The notes beneath the pieces are model-generated. The model was given only the letters and a program-made list of their open reading frames with translations, was not told the DNA's origin and did not search any database. A DNA stretch of 64,000 nucleotides, from contig OX438748.1 in assembly GCA_949316235.1 (NCBI GenBank), positions 35,086,836 to 35,150,835 of the forward strand, read 5' to 3'. Source of the stretch: Oegoconia quadripuncta (taxonomy: Eukaryota > Arthropoda > Insecta > Lepidoptera > Autostichidae). Shown here piece by piece: positions 63,812-64,000 of the stretch (its first letter is position 1; every line of letters begins with the position of its first letter). The translations under genes were made by a program, and so were the position numbers.

Positions 63812-64000
63812 CTGGAAGTGAAATAGAAGCAATTTCTAAGTTGGTGTAGGTGTTATTATTAGGCAGATTATTAGCCATGTAATTGAATGCAGATGCGATG
63901 GACAATGTATGTCGTAGGCATCTGCCTATGCCTAATGGGTAATTTAAGCATGAGTTTGTGGGGCTTGCTGTTTAAGACATGGGCCATCGGACACGCAGAC
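63812..64000. other. intron of the DOMON gene, window end
   Basis: No further exon recognised in the last 189 bp. Confidence 0.6.

Overview
The window is nuclear DNA from an animal, almost certainly an insect of the order Lepidoptera. It has spliced genes with GT-AG introns, small GC-rich coding exons set in AT-rich DNA, several tRNA-derived SINE families, Jockey-, RTE- and CR1-like LINE fragments, and many short terminal-inverted-repeat elements (MITEs). The species cannot be named from the sequence alone.

Layout. 1-8.0 kb is repeats: a foldback element, a 60-bp satellite, and SINE and LINE debris. 8.13-9.34 kb holds an intact single-exon secreted serpin with a predicted Arg-Ser scissile bond. 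9.4-15.1 kb is transposon remains. 15.19-35.49 kb is an eight-exon, plus-strand phytanoyl-CoA dioxygenase gene (PHYH, 305 residues when spliced) with all active-site residues and a C-terminal SHL peroxisome signal. Its introns hold LINEs, SINEs and MITEs, one orphan minus-strand candidate exon (24.16-24.28 kb), and two remarkable minisatellites. 35.5-50.2 kb is a gene desert, with MITE copies at its left end, a complex tandem repeat at 38.3-38.9 kb and an AT-rich stretch. 50.26-63.81 kb is the 3' part (eight exons, 522 residues) of a minus-strand gene for a type I membrane protein with a DOMON domain, a SEA-like module, one transmembrane helix and a long Pro/His/Ala-rich tail. Its 5' end lies beyond the window. 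A tRNA-Arg(UCG) gene sits in its last intron.

The most unusual observation is that three separate tandem arrays start exactly at, or a few bases upstream of, a 5' splice site, and their units copy the exon end plus the donor. These are PHYH exon 5 (ten units of about 43 bp), PHYH exon 7 (about 4 kb of a 31/31/36-bp higher-order repeat) and the DOMON gene exon ending at 63620 (six intronic units of about 86 bp). Two unrelated genes on opposite strands show the same arrangement, which would multiply decoy donors inside introns.

The three protein genes are not an operon or an obvious pathway. PHYH acts in peroxisomal alpha-oxidation, the serpin is an extracellular protease inhibitor, and the DOMON protein is a surface protein of unknown role.
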